Shown: positions 1 through 5,936 of the stretch, in pieces
How positions within the stretch are numbered: the first letter of the stretch is position 1
Layout: the number at the start of each line of letters is the position of its first letter
Translations under genes and position numbers: made by a program
NCBI GenBank assembly: GCA_030673585.1
Contig: DAOVIU010000068.1
Span: 1 to 6,485, forward strand
DNA length: 6,485 bases
Direction of reading: 5' to 3'
From: Pseudomonadota bacterium
GTDB taxonomy: Bacteria > Desulfobacterota > BSN033 > G020346125
The notes under the pieces: generated by a model
Seen by the model: only the letters and a program-made list of their open reading frames with translations
Told to the model about the DNA's origin: nothing
Database searches by the model: none

Positions 1-579
1 AATCAAGAGGGCTTGGTCCTCGCTATCCCCTCAGGTGGTGTACCAGTCGGGTTGAGAATTTCCCAACACCTGAAGCTTCCCTTCGACCTCGTGATTTCCC
101 GTAAGATTCCCATCCCCAATAACCCGGAAGCCGGGTTTGGGGCCCTCTCTTTCGAGGGAAGCCTCTTCCTCAACGAACCCCTGGTGAGGGAGCTCAGTCT
201 CACCCGAGAGGAGATCCGGGAGTTCAGCACCCCGGTATTGGAGGAGATCAAGCATCGGAACGCGGTTTTCCGGGGTGGGCGTCCCTTTCCCGATCTTCGG
301 GGAAGGATTGCCATCTTGGTGGACGATGGTTTGGCCTCGGGGTATACCATGATGGCATCTATTAACTTCGTCAAGAAGAGGGAGCCGAATCGGATTGTGG
401 TGGCCGTTCCGACAGCGCCCGAGAGCTCCATTCAGCTCATTTCGGCCTCCGCGGGTGAAATCCTTTGCCTGAACATCAGGCGAGGGGTTTTTTTCGCGGT
501 TGCCGATGCCTACCACCACTGGCATGACCTCTCCGAAGACGAGGTCATGGAGTTACTCAAGCCGCCTCGGTCCCACTGA
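1..579 (+). CDS. Phosphoribosyltransferase, COG1926 type (5' end outside window)
   Basis: This is the C-terminal portion of a type I phosphoribosyltransferase-fold protein. The reading frame is open from base 1 and its first visible residues (NQEGLVLAIPSGGVPVG) are already the conserved first strand and loop of the family, so roughly 30-40 residues are probably missing upstream. The TTG at 13 is an internal leucine, not a start. The PRPP-binding signature VDDGLASGYTMMAS is at bases 319-360, preceded by the usual hydrophobic strand (GRIAIL). An RK-x-P-x-x-NPE-x-GFGA segment follows the first helix, and the end (YHHWHDLSEDEVMELL) resembles the typical C-terminus of COG1926 proteins. These are cytoplasmic predicted phosphoribosyltransferases whose physiological base substrate is mostly unknown, so no pathway is assigned. 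nth starts 34 bp downstream on the same strand, so co-transcription is possible. The fold is confident; the substrate is not. Confidence 0.88.
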   Translation, partial: NQEGLVLAIPSGGVPVGLRISQHLKLPFDLVISRKIPIPNNPEAGFGALSFEGSLFLNEPLVRELSLTREEIREFSTPVLEEIKHRNAVFRGGRPFPDLRGRIAILVDDGLASGYTMMASINFVKKREPNRIVVAVPTAPESSIQLISASAGEILCLNIRRGVFFAVADAYHHWHDLSEDEVMELLKPPRSH

Positions 580-613
580 TCTCCAATGAGTTTTACGGAA
601 AGGCATTCTCGCC

Positions 614-1282
614 ATGAGCTCTATTTCCAATAGAATCGATAGTATTCTCGAGTTTTTTCCCGAAAGACGGTGGTATAGGCCACTGACGCCATTTGAACGG
701 TTGGTATCCACCATCCTTTCCCAGAATACCTCCCGAGAGGCGACGATAAAGGGGTTTGAAAACCTGAGGAGGAGATTCAATATCACCCCGGAGGTTTTGG
801 CCGAGGCGAAGGTGGAGGAGATCAGGGAGTGTATCAGGCCATCGGGCCTCTATAATACAAAAGCACCCAGAATCAGAGAGGTTGCCCGGATTATCCTCGA
901 GGAATATGGGGGGAATCTCGATAACCTGGCCCGTTTGCCCGCCGATACGGCCAGGGAGAGCTTGTTGAGAATTCCCGGGGTGGGGTTTAAGACCGCGGAT
1001 GTATTTTTATCGTTGGTGTACGAAAGGGGAAGCTTCGCGGTGGATACTCATATCGGGCGGATAGCAAAGCGGTGGAAGATGGTGAGGGGGAATGCCGCTT
1101 ATGAGGAAACAAGGTTGGCCTTCGAAGGCGTGATTCCCCGGGGGAAGAGGCGAAGGGCGCATCTCGCCCTCATCGAATTCGGCAGGGAGATCTGCAAGGC
1201 CAGGGGGCCACGTTGTGCAATTTGTCCTGTCTACGCGGAATGTGAATGGGAGGGAAAGGGCGAATCCGAGGGTGGGGCCTAA
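614..1282 (+). CDS. nth: Endonuclease III (DNA glycosylase/AP lyase)
   Basis: This base-excision repair enzyme removes oxidised pyrimidines and nicks the resulting abasic site by beta-elimination. The 222-aa length is typical of Nth. A conserved ILSQNTS segment lies at residues 34-40. The helix-hairpin-helix is around residues 113-133, with the PGVGFKTAD turn carrying the catalytic lysine K126. The catalytic aspartate D144 is in VDTHIGR. The C-terminal [4Fe-4S] loop has exact C-x6-C-x2-C-x5-C spacing (C194, C201, C204, C210), as in E. coli Nth. All active-site and cluster ligands are therefore present. The ATG at 614 is preceded by GGAAAGG at 597-603. The gene sits 34 bp after the phosphoribosyltransferase, with no promoter evident in the gap. 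Its stop codon (1280-1282) overlaps the stop of the convergent small gene. MutY is less likely because there is no C-terminal NUDIX-like domain. Confidence 0.95.
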   Translation: MSSISNRIDSILEFFPERRWYRPLTPFERLVSTILSQNTSREATIKGFENLRRRFNITPEVLAEAKVEEIRECIRPSGLYNTKAPRIREVARIILEEYGGNLDNLARLPADTARESLLRIPGVGFKTADVFLSLVYERGSFAVDTHIGRIAKRWKMVRGNAAYEETRLAFEGVIPRGKRRRAHLALIEFGREICKARGPRCAICPVYAECEWEGKGESEGGA

Positions 1283-1446
1283 CGGTTTTTTACGAAATCC
1301 TCGTAAATGAGCTGAGCCATCAATTCCGCACTCGTCGGCTCTTCCTCGTGGAGATGGATCAAACCATCGGCCAGGGGTTGTGAACTAATCGGGCCTTCTC
1401 TGGGAAATTCTTCCGGGTTATCACAGAAGATAAGCTTTATTGACAC
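1279..1446 (-). CDS. Small protein of unknown function, 55 aa
   Basis: I do not recognise this family. The predicted protein starts (M)SIKLIFCDNPEEF and ends AQLIYEDFVKNR. It is acidic, with a beta-like N-terminal stretch (residues 2-8) and a likely C-terminal helix (about residues 37-53). It has one cysteine (C8) and no signal peptide or membrane segment. The GTG at 1446 is chosen because GGAGGG at 1452-1457 lies 5 nt upstream, and a TTGACA-17-TTTAAT promoter sits just before that. The frame remains open upstream to an ATG at 1527, but that start would place the promoter inside the gene. Codon choice (GAG, GAA, CTC, ATC) looks coding. The gene converges on nth and their stop codons overlap. 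It could be an independent small protein or the remnant of a larger gene; the expression signals favour the former. Confidence 0.55.
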   Translation of the reverse strand: MSIKLIFCDNPEEFPREGPISSQPLADGLIHLHEEEPTSAELMAQLIYEDFVKNR

Positions 1447-1451
1447 TTGTA

Positions 1452-1457
1452 CCCTCC
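1452..1457 (-). promoter_or_regulatory. Ribosome-binding site deciding the GTG start of the 55-aa gene
   Basis: Read on the minus strand this is GGAGGG, 5 nt before GTG (1446-1444). It is the strongest Shine-Dalgarno match in this intergenic region and is the main reason for preferring the short protein over the longer open frame. Confidence 0.6.
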
Positions 1458-1467
1458 AATCCAAAAA

Positions 1468-1496
1468 ATTAAAGCATGCCAAAGCCCAATTGTCAA
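1468..1496 (-). promoter_or_regulatory. Sigma70-type promoter of the 55-aa gene
   Basis: On the minus strand there is a perfect -35 box TTGACA (1496-1491), a 17-nt spacer, and TTTAAT (1473-1468), a 5-of-6 match to the -10 consensus. Transcription would start near 1461, giving a leader of about 15 nt that contains the GGAGGG ribosome-binding site. The arrangement is near-ideal and makes the short downstream ORF credible. Confidence 0.65.
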
Positions 1497-1528
1497 TACT
1501 GAGGTCATGGCTTGAAGGGGTTGACAAT
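1489..1528. repeat. 8-bp inverted repeat spanning the divergent -35 boxes
   Basis: ATTGTCAA at 1489-1496 and TTGACAAT at 1521-1528 are perfect reverse complements, with centres 32 bp apart (about three helical turns). Each arm contains the -35 hexamer of one of the two divergent promoters, so six of the eight bases are explained by the promoters alone. An operator role is possible but not shown. Confidence 0.45.
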
Positions 1529-1548
1529 GGTCTAAAGGCTGATTAACT
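1521..1548 (+). promoter_or_regulatory. Probable promoter of the serine hydrolase gene
   Basis: A perfect TTGACA at 1521-1526 is followed after 16 nt by TTAACT (1543-1548), a weak -10 match (3 of 6) partly compensated by an upstream TG at 1540-1541 (extended -10 form). It is divergent from the small-gene promoter. The inferred transcript would start near 1555, just before the hydrolase start codon. Confidence 0.4.
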
Positions 1549-1573
1549 GGGACGAGGACAATTTTGCTTTCTG

Positions 1574-3013
1574 ATGGGAGGCCATCGTCCAGTGGGAATA
1601 TCGATTGAATGGATTCCGTGGAGTCTAGCCGTAGGCGGTATACTATTCGCAAGTTTCGCCATATACTTTTTATGGCGAATTGTGCTGATAGGAACCGCAT
1701 ACAAGGCGAAGATGCTCTGTTCCAGCGTGTTCATATCCCGGCGAGATCCGGAGTCCGTGCTGAGTCAGGACTTGCTGGTTGATGGTTTATCAAGACTGAG
1801 GTACATCGATGCGGATATCGATTACCAGGAACAATCCGTCACAGCGAAGGTTTTGGGTTTCGCCAAACGAAGGGCCATCTTCCGGCCGGGACTCGGGTGC
1901 ACCCTGGTGATCGACTCATCCGAGGAGGGAATCCGGTCACAGGCCAATCCCCTTGGGGGACTCCTCCATCCGACTCGGCAAGAACAACCCTGGCCCGTGG
2001 GGGAACTGGTATTAACGGGAAGACTCCCGCCTGAAGTTGATGTTTCGAGGCTTCGTGAGGCGGTTGATGCAGCCTTTTCAGAACCTGACCCGGATCGGCC
2101 TCGGCGGACGAGGGCCGCAGTTATCGTTTATAAGGGTCGCATCATCGCTGAACGTTACGCTGGAGGCTTCTCCCATGAAACCTCCTTTATCGGTTGGTCG
2201 ATGACCAAGAGCGTGATAAATGCCTTGATCGGAATTCTCGTCCGCGAGGGAAAGCTCGCCATCCACGACCAGGCTCTTTTACCGGAGTGGCGCAAGCCGG
2301 GCGATCCCCGAAGTGACATTTCGCTCGACCAACTTCTACGGATGATGAGCGGACTCGAATTTGCCGAGGATTATAGCAAGCCCCTGAAGGATGTGGTTTT
2401 CATGCTGTTGGGGACTGGTGATATGGCAGCCTATGCAGCCAATAAGCCTCTGGAGGCAAAGCCCAATAGCAGGTGGCTCTATTCCAGCGGCAATACGAAT
2501 ATCATCGCTCGGATCATTTGCAATGCGATCGGCGGTACCAACGCGGATTACTTTGCGTTTCCCCGACGTGCTCTGTTCGACCGCATGGGCATGCACAGCG
2601 CAATCATCGAGCCCGATGCCAGGGGAACCTTTGTTGGATCATCCTTCATGTACGCGACCGCGCGGGATTGGGCGCGCTTTGGGCTGCTGTACCTCCAGGA
2701 CGGTATATGGGAGGGTGAGCGAATTCTTCCCGAAGGTTGGGTTGACTACAGCCTAAGGCCGACGTCGCAATCTCCCGAGGGGCAGTATGGGGCCCATTTC
2801 TGGCTACAAGTCCCATCAGCGTCTAAGAGCGAAGCAAGTCCACCCCCTTCATTTCCTCCAGATATGTATGCCGCGGCAGGACATGAGGGCCAGTTTGTCA
2901 CCATTATTCCATCCCGGAAACTGGTTGTGGTGCGCCTCGGCCTCAGCCGGCTGCCCGAATCCTGGGATCATGGATGGTTCCTCGCTGGGATCTTGGAAGC
3001 CATTTCGGACTAG
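1574..3013 (+). CDS. Membrane-anchored serine hydrolase, beta-lactamase / NylB-like family
   Basis: This 479-aa protein belongs to the class C beta-lactamase-related serine hydrolases (COG1680), closest in motifs to 6-aminohexanoate-dimer-hydrolase-like members. A hydrophobic segment at about residues 13-41 is a likely membrane anchor. Residues 44-150 form the N-terminal extension common in this group (LCSSVFISRRDPESVL and FRPGLGCTLV). The catalytic domain follows: S209-M-T-K212 (nucleophile and general base), Y303-S-S-G-N307 in the position of the YxN motif, and H437-E-G in the position of the KTG box. A conserved GSSFMYATARDWARFGLLYL block is present at about 355-374. The exact amide or ester substrate cannot be predicted, and true beta-lactamase activity is not implied. 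ATG at 1574 lacks a well-placed ribosome-binding site (GAGG at 1554-1557 is 16 nt away). GTG at 1592, 10 nt after GGGAGG (1576-1581), is an alternative start that keeps the anchor. Codon use is less AGG-rich than in nth or rnr. Confidence 0.9.
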   Translation: MGGHRPVGISIEWIPWSLAVGGILFASFAIYFLWRIVLIGTAYKAKMLCSSVFISRRDPESVLSQDLLVDGLSRLRYIDADIDYQEQSVTAKVLGFAKRRAIFRPGLGCTLVIDSSEEGIRSQANPLGGLLHPTRQEQPWPVGELVLTGRLPPEVDVSRLREAVDAAFSEPDPDRPRRTRAAVIVYKGRIIAERYAGGFSHETSFIGWSMTKSVINALIGILVREGKLAIHDQALLPEWRKPGDPRSDISLDQLLRMMSGLEFAEDYSKPLKDVVFMLLGTGDMAAYAANKPLEAKPNSRWLYSSGNTNIIARIICNAIGGTNADYFAFPRRALFDRMGMHSAIIEPDARGTFVGSSFMYATARDWARFGLLYLQDGIWEGERILPEGWVDYSLRPTSQSPEGQYGAHFWLQVPSASKSEASPPPSFPPDMYAAAGHEGQFVTIIPSRKLVVVRLGLSRLPESWDHGWFLAGILEAISD

Positions 3014-3172
3014 AGAGTGATTGATGAGGATCAACGCGTGCGAAACTCAGCACGAAAGGTGAGAAAGGTGTGTACCTAAGTCCGCGGGGGCTTGGGGGAA
3101 AATCAGGGAACCACCGCTGCTGTTTCCATTCCCAAGCATTCTGTGGTTAAATATCGACGGCTTACTCTATCC
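3014..3172. other. Intergenic leader between the hydrolase gene and rnr
   Basis: This stretch holds small repeats but no gene I can support. TTGAT/ATCAA (3021-3034, 4-nt loop) and CGTGC/GCACG (3037-3054, 8-nt loop) can form short hairpins; neither is followed by a T run, so they are not good intrinsic terminators. GAAAGGTG occurs twice, at 3054-3061 and 3063-3070. No convincing -35/-10 pair was found; TTAAAT at 3147-3152 lacks a -35 partner. If rnr starts at the TTG at 3092, the second half of this region is coding. Confidence 0.4.
3054..3070 (+). repeat. Tandem GAAAGGTG repeat
   Basis: Two copies of GAAAGGTG are separated by a single A. Each contains an AAAGGTG element resembling a Shine-Dalgarno sequence, but no worthwhile ORF begins after them (GTG at 3068 reaches a stop after three codons). 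It may be chance. Confidence 0.3.
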
Positions 3173-5317
3173 ATGTTTGTGGGGATTGCCTTGGGCAGGA
3201 AAAGACGACCTGAGCCTCGTGAGATCGACCGAGGGACGGTTCTGGAGCTGTTGAAGGGGGAGAACCGCCCGTTGGTGCTTCGGGATTTTGTCCGACGGCT
3301 CGACCTCACCCATGAGGAGAAGCGCGGGTTCAAAGTCCTCCTGAATGAGATGGCCTCTGAGGGCCAAATAATCAGGATCAAGGGGCGGAGGTACGGTTTG
3401 CCCTCGAGGTTGAAGGTGGTGGTAGGGCGCCTCCAGTGTCACGCCGATGGATACGGCTTCGTCGTCGTGGACAAGGGAAACGGACCCGATATATTTATCA
3501 AACCCGAGAATCTTGGGGAAGCCATGCACGGCGATCGGGTCGCCGTTCGACTGGAGGATATTAGGAGACGAAGGGGAAAGGCCAGGGAGGGTCGGGTTGT
3601 CCGTATTCTGGAAAGGGGGACCAAGAGAATTATCGGGAGGTTCATGCCCGGAGATGGATTCGGCCGGGTTGTCCCGGATGACGACCGGTACCTTTTCGAG
3701 GTCATCGTCCGCAAAAAGCACACCATGAGTGCCAAGAAAGATCAGGTGGTTATAACTGAAATTACCCAATACCCGACCATCGCGAGAAACCCGGAGGGAA
3801 GGGTTGTTCGCATCTTGGGCTATCCGCAGGACCCCGAGTTTATACCCCGGATCGTCATCGGCGCATACGATTTGCCTCATAAGTTCCCGGCGCCAGTACT
3901 TAAGGAGGCGAGGGCCATTCCTCAAGTAGTAAGCAATGAGGAAATCGCGGGAAGGGAGGACTTGAGGGATAAGCTGACCGTCACCATCGATGGGGAAAAC
4001 GCCAGGGATTTCGACGACGCCGTCTCCATCGAGGGGGGGGATGGAGGGTATACCCTCTGGGTTTCCATATCGGATGTGGGCCACTATGTCAAACCCGGAA
4101 CCCAGCTGAATAAAGAGGCCTATCGGAGGGGCACGAGCATCTATTTCCCCGACCGGGTGATCCCGATGTTACCCCCTGAACTCTCCAATGGAATTTGTTG
4201 TCTTCACCCTCACAGGGATCGGCTGACCCTGACGGTGGCTCTGCGTTTCAACGGGGAGGGGGACTTTGGGGATTGTGATGTCTTTAAAAGCGTGATCAGG
4301 AGCGATGCTCGCCTCACCTATAACGCAGTGAAGGGGATTCTGGTGGACCGAGACCCGGAGGAGATGGCGAGACATGAGGCGCTGGTTCCATCGCTAGAGG
4401 CCATGGAGAGGCTCTGCTCCCTCTTGACGGGAAAGAGTCGAAAAAGGGGAAGCCTCGATTTCGACCTTCCCGAGCCCGAGATCATCCTCGACCTTCAGGG
4501 GGAAACCCAGGAGATCATCAAGGCCGAGAGGAATTTCACCCATCAGATCATCGAGGAGTTCATGATCGCCGCCAATGAGGCCGTTGCCGCCAAGCTGACA
4601 CAGGCCCGATTTACCCTTCTGTATCGGGTTCATGAGGAGCCCGATGCGGATAAGATCAATGACTTCAGGCGATTTGTCGCCCTTTTAGGATATCGGTTAA
4701 AAATGAGTAAACCACACGGGCCTCGGGAGTTCCAGCGGCTGTTGGAGGAGGTGAGGGGAAAGCCGGAGGAAAGGCTGGTTAATACGGTCTTGTTGAGGTC
4801 GATGAAACAGGCGCGCTACTCGGAAGAGAACCTCTCCCACTATGGGCTCGCCTTGAATTGCTATGCCCACTTTACCTCGCCCATACGAAGGTATCCCGAC
4901 CTCCTTGTACATCGTCAATTAAAGAAGTTGATAGAGGCAAGTCAGCTCTCAAAGGGGGATTTTTCCCAGGAAGGGCAGCATCTTTCCCAGCGGGAGAGGG
5001 TGGCGATGGAAGCGGAAAGGGAGATCCTCAAGAGATATCGCGTGAAATTTATGGAGGAAAGGGTAGGGGAACAATTTGACGGCTTTATCAGTCAGGTTTC
5101 CCCCTTCGGGTTCTTCGTTGAGTTGGAGGAGCTTTTCGTCGAGGGTTTGGTTCATATCGCTAGTTTACCCGATGATTATTTTGTATACGATGAAAAGGGG
5201 TATCGCCTCATCGGGAAGCGCTCTAAGAAAACCTATCGGATCGGGGATCGGGTGCGGATTGTGGTAGATAGGGTAAATCCGGAGATGCAGCAGATCGATT
5301 TTCGGCTGATCGGGTGA
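3173..5317 (+). CDS. rnr: Ribonuclease R (3'-5' exoribonuclease)
   Basis: RNase R degrades structured RNA processively from the 3' end and takes part in mRNA turnover and rRNA/tRNA quality control in the cytoplasm. From ATG 3173 the product is 714 aa. It has an N-terminal helix-turn-helix region (about 19-80), cold-shock domain 1 (about 84-130, with GRLQCHADGYGFV), cold-shock domain 2 (about 153-215), the RNB catalytic domain (about 264-583), and a C-terminal S1 domain (about 631-711). The metal-binding aspartates are intact in DGENARDFDDA (D273, D279, D281, D282), as is the HFTSPIRRYPDLLVHRQL block (566-583). The S1 domain almost ends the protein, so the lysine-rich tail of E. coli RNase R is absent. 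The start is uncertain: ATG 3173 has no clear ribosome-binding site, TTG 3191 has GGGGA 5 nt upstream, and TTG 3092 would add 27 residues not typical of the family. The helix-turn-helix favours RNase R over RNase II. Confidence 0.95.
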   Translation: MFVGIALGRKRRPEPREIDRGTVLELLKGENRPLVLRDFVRRLDLTHEEKRGFKVLLNEMASEGQIIRIKGRRYGLPSRLKVVVGRLQCHADGYGFVVVDKGNGPDIFIKPENLGEAMHGDRVAVRLEDIRRRRGKAREGRVVRILERGTKRIIGRFMPGDGFGRVVPDDDRYLFEVIVRKKHTMSAKKDQVVITEITQYPTIARNPEGRVVRILGYPQDPEFIPRIVIGAYDLPHKFPAPVLKEARAIPQVVSNEEIAGREDLRDKLTVTIDGENARDFDDAVSIEGGDGGYTLWVSISDVGHYVKPGTQLNKEAYRRGTSIYFPDRVIPMLPPELSNGICCLHPHRDRLTLTVALRFNGEGDFGDCDVFKSVIRSDARLTYNAVKGILVDRDPEEMARHEALVPSLEAMERLCSLLTGKSRKRGSLDFDLPEPEIILDLQGETQEIIKAERNFTHQIIEEFMIAANEAVAAKLTQARFTLLYRVHEEPDADKINDFRRFVALLGYRLKMSKPHGPREFQRLLEEVRGKPEERLVNTVLLRSMKQARYSEENLSHYGLALNCYAHFTSPIRRYPDLLVHRQLKKLIEASQLSKGDFSQEGQHLSQRERVAMEAEREILKRYRVKFMEERVGEQFDGFISQVSPFGFFVELEELFVEGLVHIASLPDDYFVYDEKGYRLIGKRSKKTYRIGDRVRIVVDRVNPEMQQIDFRLIG

Positions 5318-5348
5318 CGGGGTTTTCGATGGGGAACGGTGGAATCGC

Positions 5349-5377
5349 TTGCAAATCTCCTTGGTTGTTTAGAAAAT
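5349..5377 (+). promoter_or_regulatory. Weak promoter candidate downstream of rnr
   Basis: TTGCAA (5349-5354) and GAAAAT (5372-5377) are spaced by 17 nt, each matching four of six consensus bases. The -10 box lies in a 12-bp palindrome. It could serve the 120-aa gene at 5542, although the leader would be about 160 nt long. Confidence 0.3.
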
Positions 5378-5383
5378 ATTTTC
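5372..5383. repeat. 12-bp perfect AT-rich palindrome
   Basis: GAAAATATTTTC reads the same on both strands. It overlaps the weak -10 candidate, so a dimeric regulator could act here, but AT-rich palindromes of this length also arise by chance. Confidence 0.4.
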
Positions 5384-5399
5384 GTAATCGAACGCGCAA

Positions 5400-5428
5400 T
5401 TTAGGGTGAAAACTGGACTTTCCCTAAA
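5400..5428 (+). repeat. Inverted repeat / stem-loop TTTAGGG...CCCTAAA
   Basis: A 7-bp perfect stem (5400-5406 with 5422-5428) encloses a 15-nt loop. No T run follows, so it is not a standard intrinsic terminator. It could be an RNA structure in the leader of the downstream gene, or the 3' end of the rnr transcript. Four AACCT motifs at irregular 6-8 nt spacing follow (from 5427 to 5452). Confidence 0.4.
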
Positions 5429-5506
5429 CCTCCAACCTCTTAACCTCAACCTGCTGAGGAGTGATCAACCCCGAAGCACCGGACAGAGTGAAAAGCCCGG
5501 GGGATT

Positions 5507-5545
5507 ATGGTACTTTTTAAGAAAAAGATTCGGGGGGTGGCATGA
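5507..5545 (+). CDS. Possible 12-codon leader ORF
   Basis: ATG at 5507 encodes MVLFKKKIRGVA and stops at TGA 5543-5545, overlapping the ATG of the next gene (5542-5544) as ATGA, the classic layout for translational coupling. A G-rich stretch (5499-5503) lies 3 nt before the ATG, close for a ribosome-binding site. An in-frame TGA at 5489 excludes a longer version. CCCCG at 5469-5473 could pair with CGGGG at 5498-5502 and occlude that G-run. An ORF this short can easily be accidental. Confidence 0.25.
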   Translation: MVLFKKKIRGVA

Positions 5546-5904
5546 AGCCGGTTTATGGCGAGGTCATAACCAAGGTGCTCACCACCTACGATCACTGCAA
5601 GCGGTGCGAATTTATCTTCGATCCGCTGGATATCAACAGGAAGATCCACCATCGTGACATTAACGAGTACCCCGAAGAGGTAAAGGATGAGTTCCTCCGG
5701 CTCTCCGACTGGATCAGGGAACTAACGAGGTTGTACAAACATCGTATTCTTATCAGGGTTATCGATGCCCAATCGCCAATGGGAGTCCTCAAATCCTTTC
5801 GACATAGGGCGTGGAAATACCCGGCCTTTATCGTGAAAGGTAAGGACAAATACGTGGGTTGGGATCCGGAAAAGCTAGAGGCCCTGATTGATCGACACCT
5901 TTGA
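5542..5904 (+). CDS. Thioredoxin-like CxxC protein, 120 aa, function unknown
   Basis: I do not recognise a named family, but the layout suggests a thioredoxin-like fold. An N-terminal strand (about 5-15) leads to C19-K-R-C22. A long helix (about 44-65) is followed by a strand (ILIRVID, 69-75), a further helix, and then KYPAFIV (92-98) with P94 where thioredoxins carry the cis-proline. The end KDKYVGWDPEKLEALIDRHL (101-120) looks like the last strand and helix, with GWDPEKLEALI resembling the glutaredoxin/thioredoxin C-terminus. It has no signal peptide or membrane segment, so it is probably cytoplasmic. A redox or metal-handling role for the cysteine pair is inference only. ATG at 5542 follows the G-rich GGGGGGTGG (5532-5540) and overlaps the stop of a possible leader ORF. 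The next gene has its own promoter, so this one is probably transcribed alone or with rnr. Confidence 0.75.
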   Translation: MKPVYGEVITKVLTTYDHCKRCEFIFDPLDINRKIHHRDINEYPEEVKDEFLRLSDWIRELTRLYKHRILIRVIDAQSPMGVLKSFRHRAWKYPAFIVKGKDKYVGWDPEKLEALIDRHL

Positions 5905-5917
5905 ACATGGCAGGGGT

Positions 5918-5931
5918 AATCACTCGTGATT
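5918..5931. repeat. Near-palindrome AATCAC-TC-GTGATT
   Basis: Two 6-bp arms flank a 2-bp centre. It can be read as a 5-bp hairpin with a CTCG loop or as a dimer-binding site. It lies 14 bp after the CxxC gene and about 40 bp upstream of the lipoprotein promoter. Confidence 0.4.
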
Positions 5932-5936
5932 GAAAC

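Noticed and set aside
31..525. Minus-strand open frame opposite the phosphoribosyltransferase gene
   Set aside because: It is a shadow of the plus-strand gene, which carries a clear PRPP-binding motif. The antisense product has no recognisable domain.
1286..1307. T-run plus TTTACGA/TCGTAAA hairpin as a terminator for nth
   Set aside because: On the plus strand the T-run comes before the hairpin rather than after it, and on the minus strand the hairpin is followed by A residues, so neither direction gives an intrinsic terminator.
1279..1527. Full 82-aa version of the small minus-strand ORF starting at ATG 1527
   Set aside because: The longer version includes the TTGACA/TTTAAT promoter and lacks a ribosome-binding site at its ATG. 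The GTG at 1446 has GGAGGG 5 nt upstream.
3167..4084. Long minus-strand open frame (305 codons) opposite rnr
   Set aside because: It lies fully within the RNase R gene, whose motifs are unambiguous. Its composition (many Pro, Leu, Asp) is what the reverse complement of GGG/GAG/ATC-rich codons gives.
5400..5428. TTTAGGG/CCCTAAA as a telomere-like repeat
   Set aside because: There is only one copy in each orientation in an otherwise bacterial context; it is simply the two arms of a stem-loop.
5455..5506. Possible riboswitch in the leader of the CxxC gene
   Set aside because: The G/C-rich segment can form a short stem, but I could not match it to the conserved core of any riboswitch class I know.
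5406..5657. Plus-strand 83-codon ORF overlapping the start of the CxxC gene
   Set aside because: Most of it is an out-of-frame reading of the CxxC gene, and it lacks a ribosome-binding site and protein-like composition.
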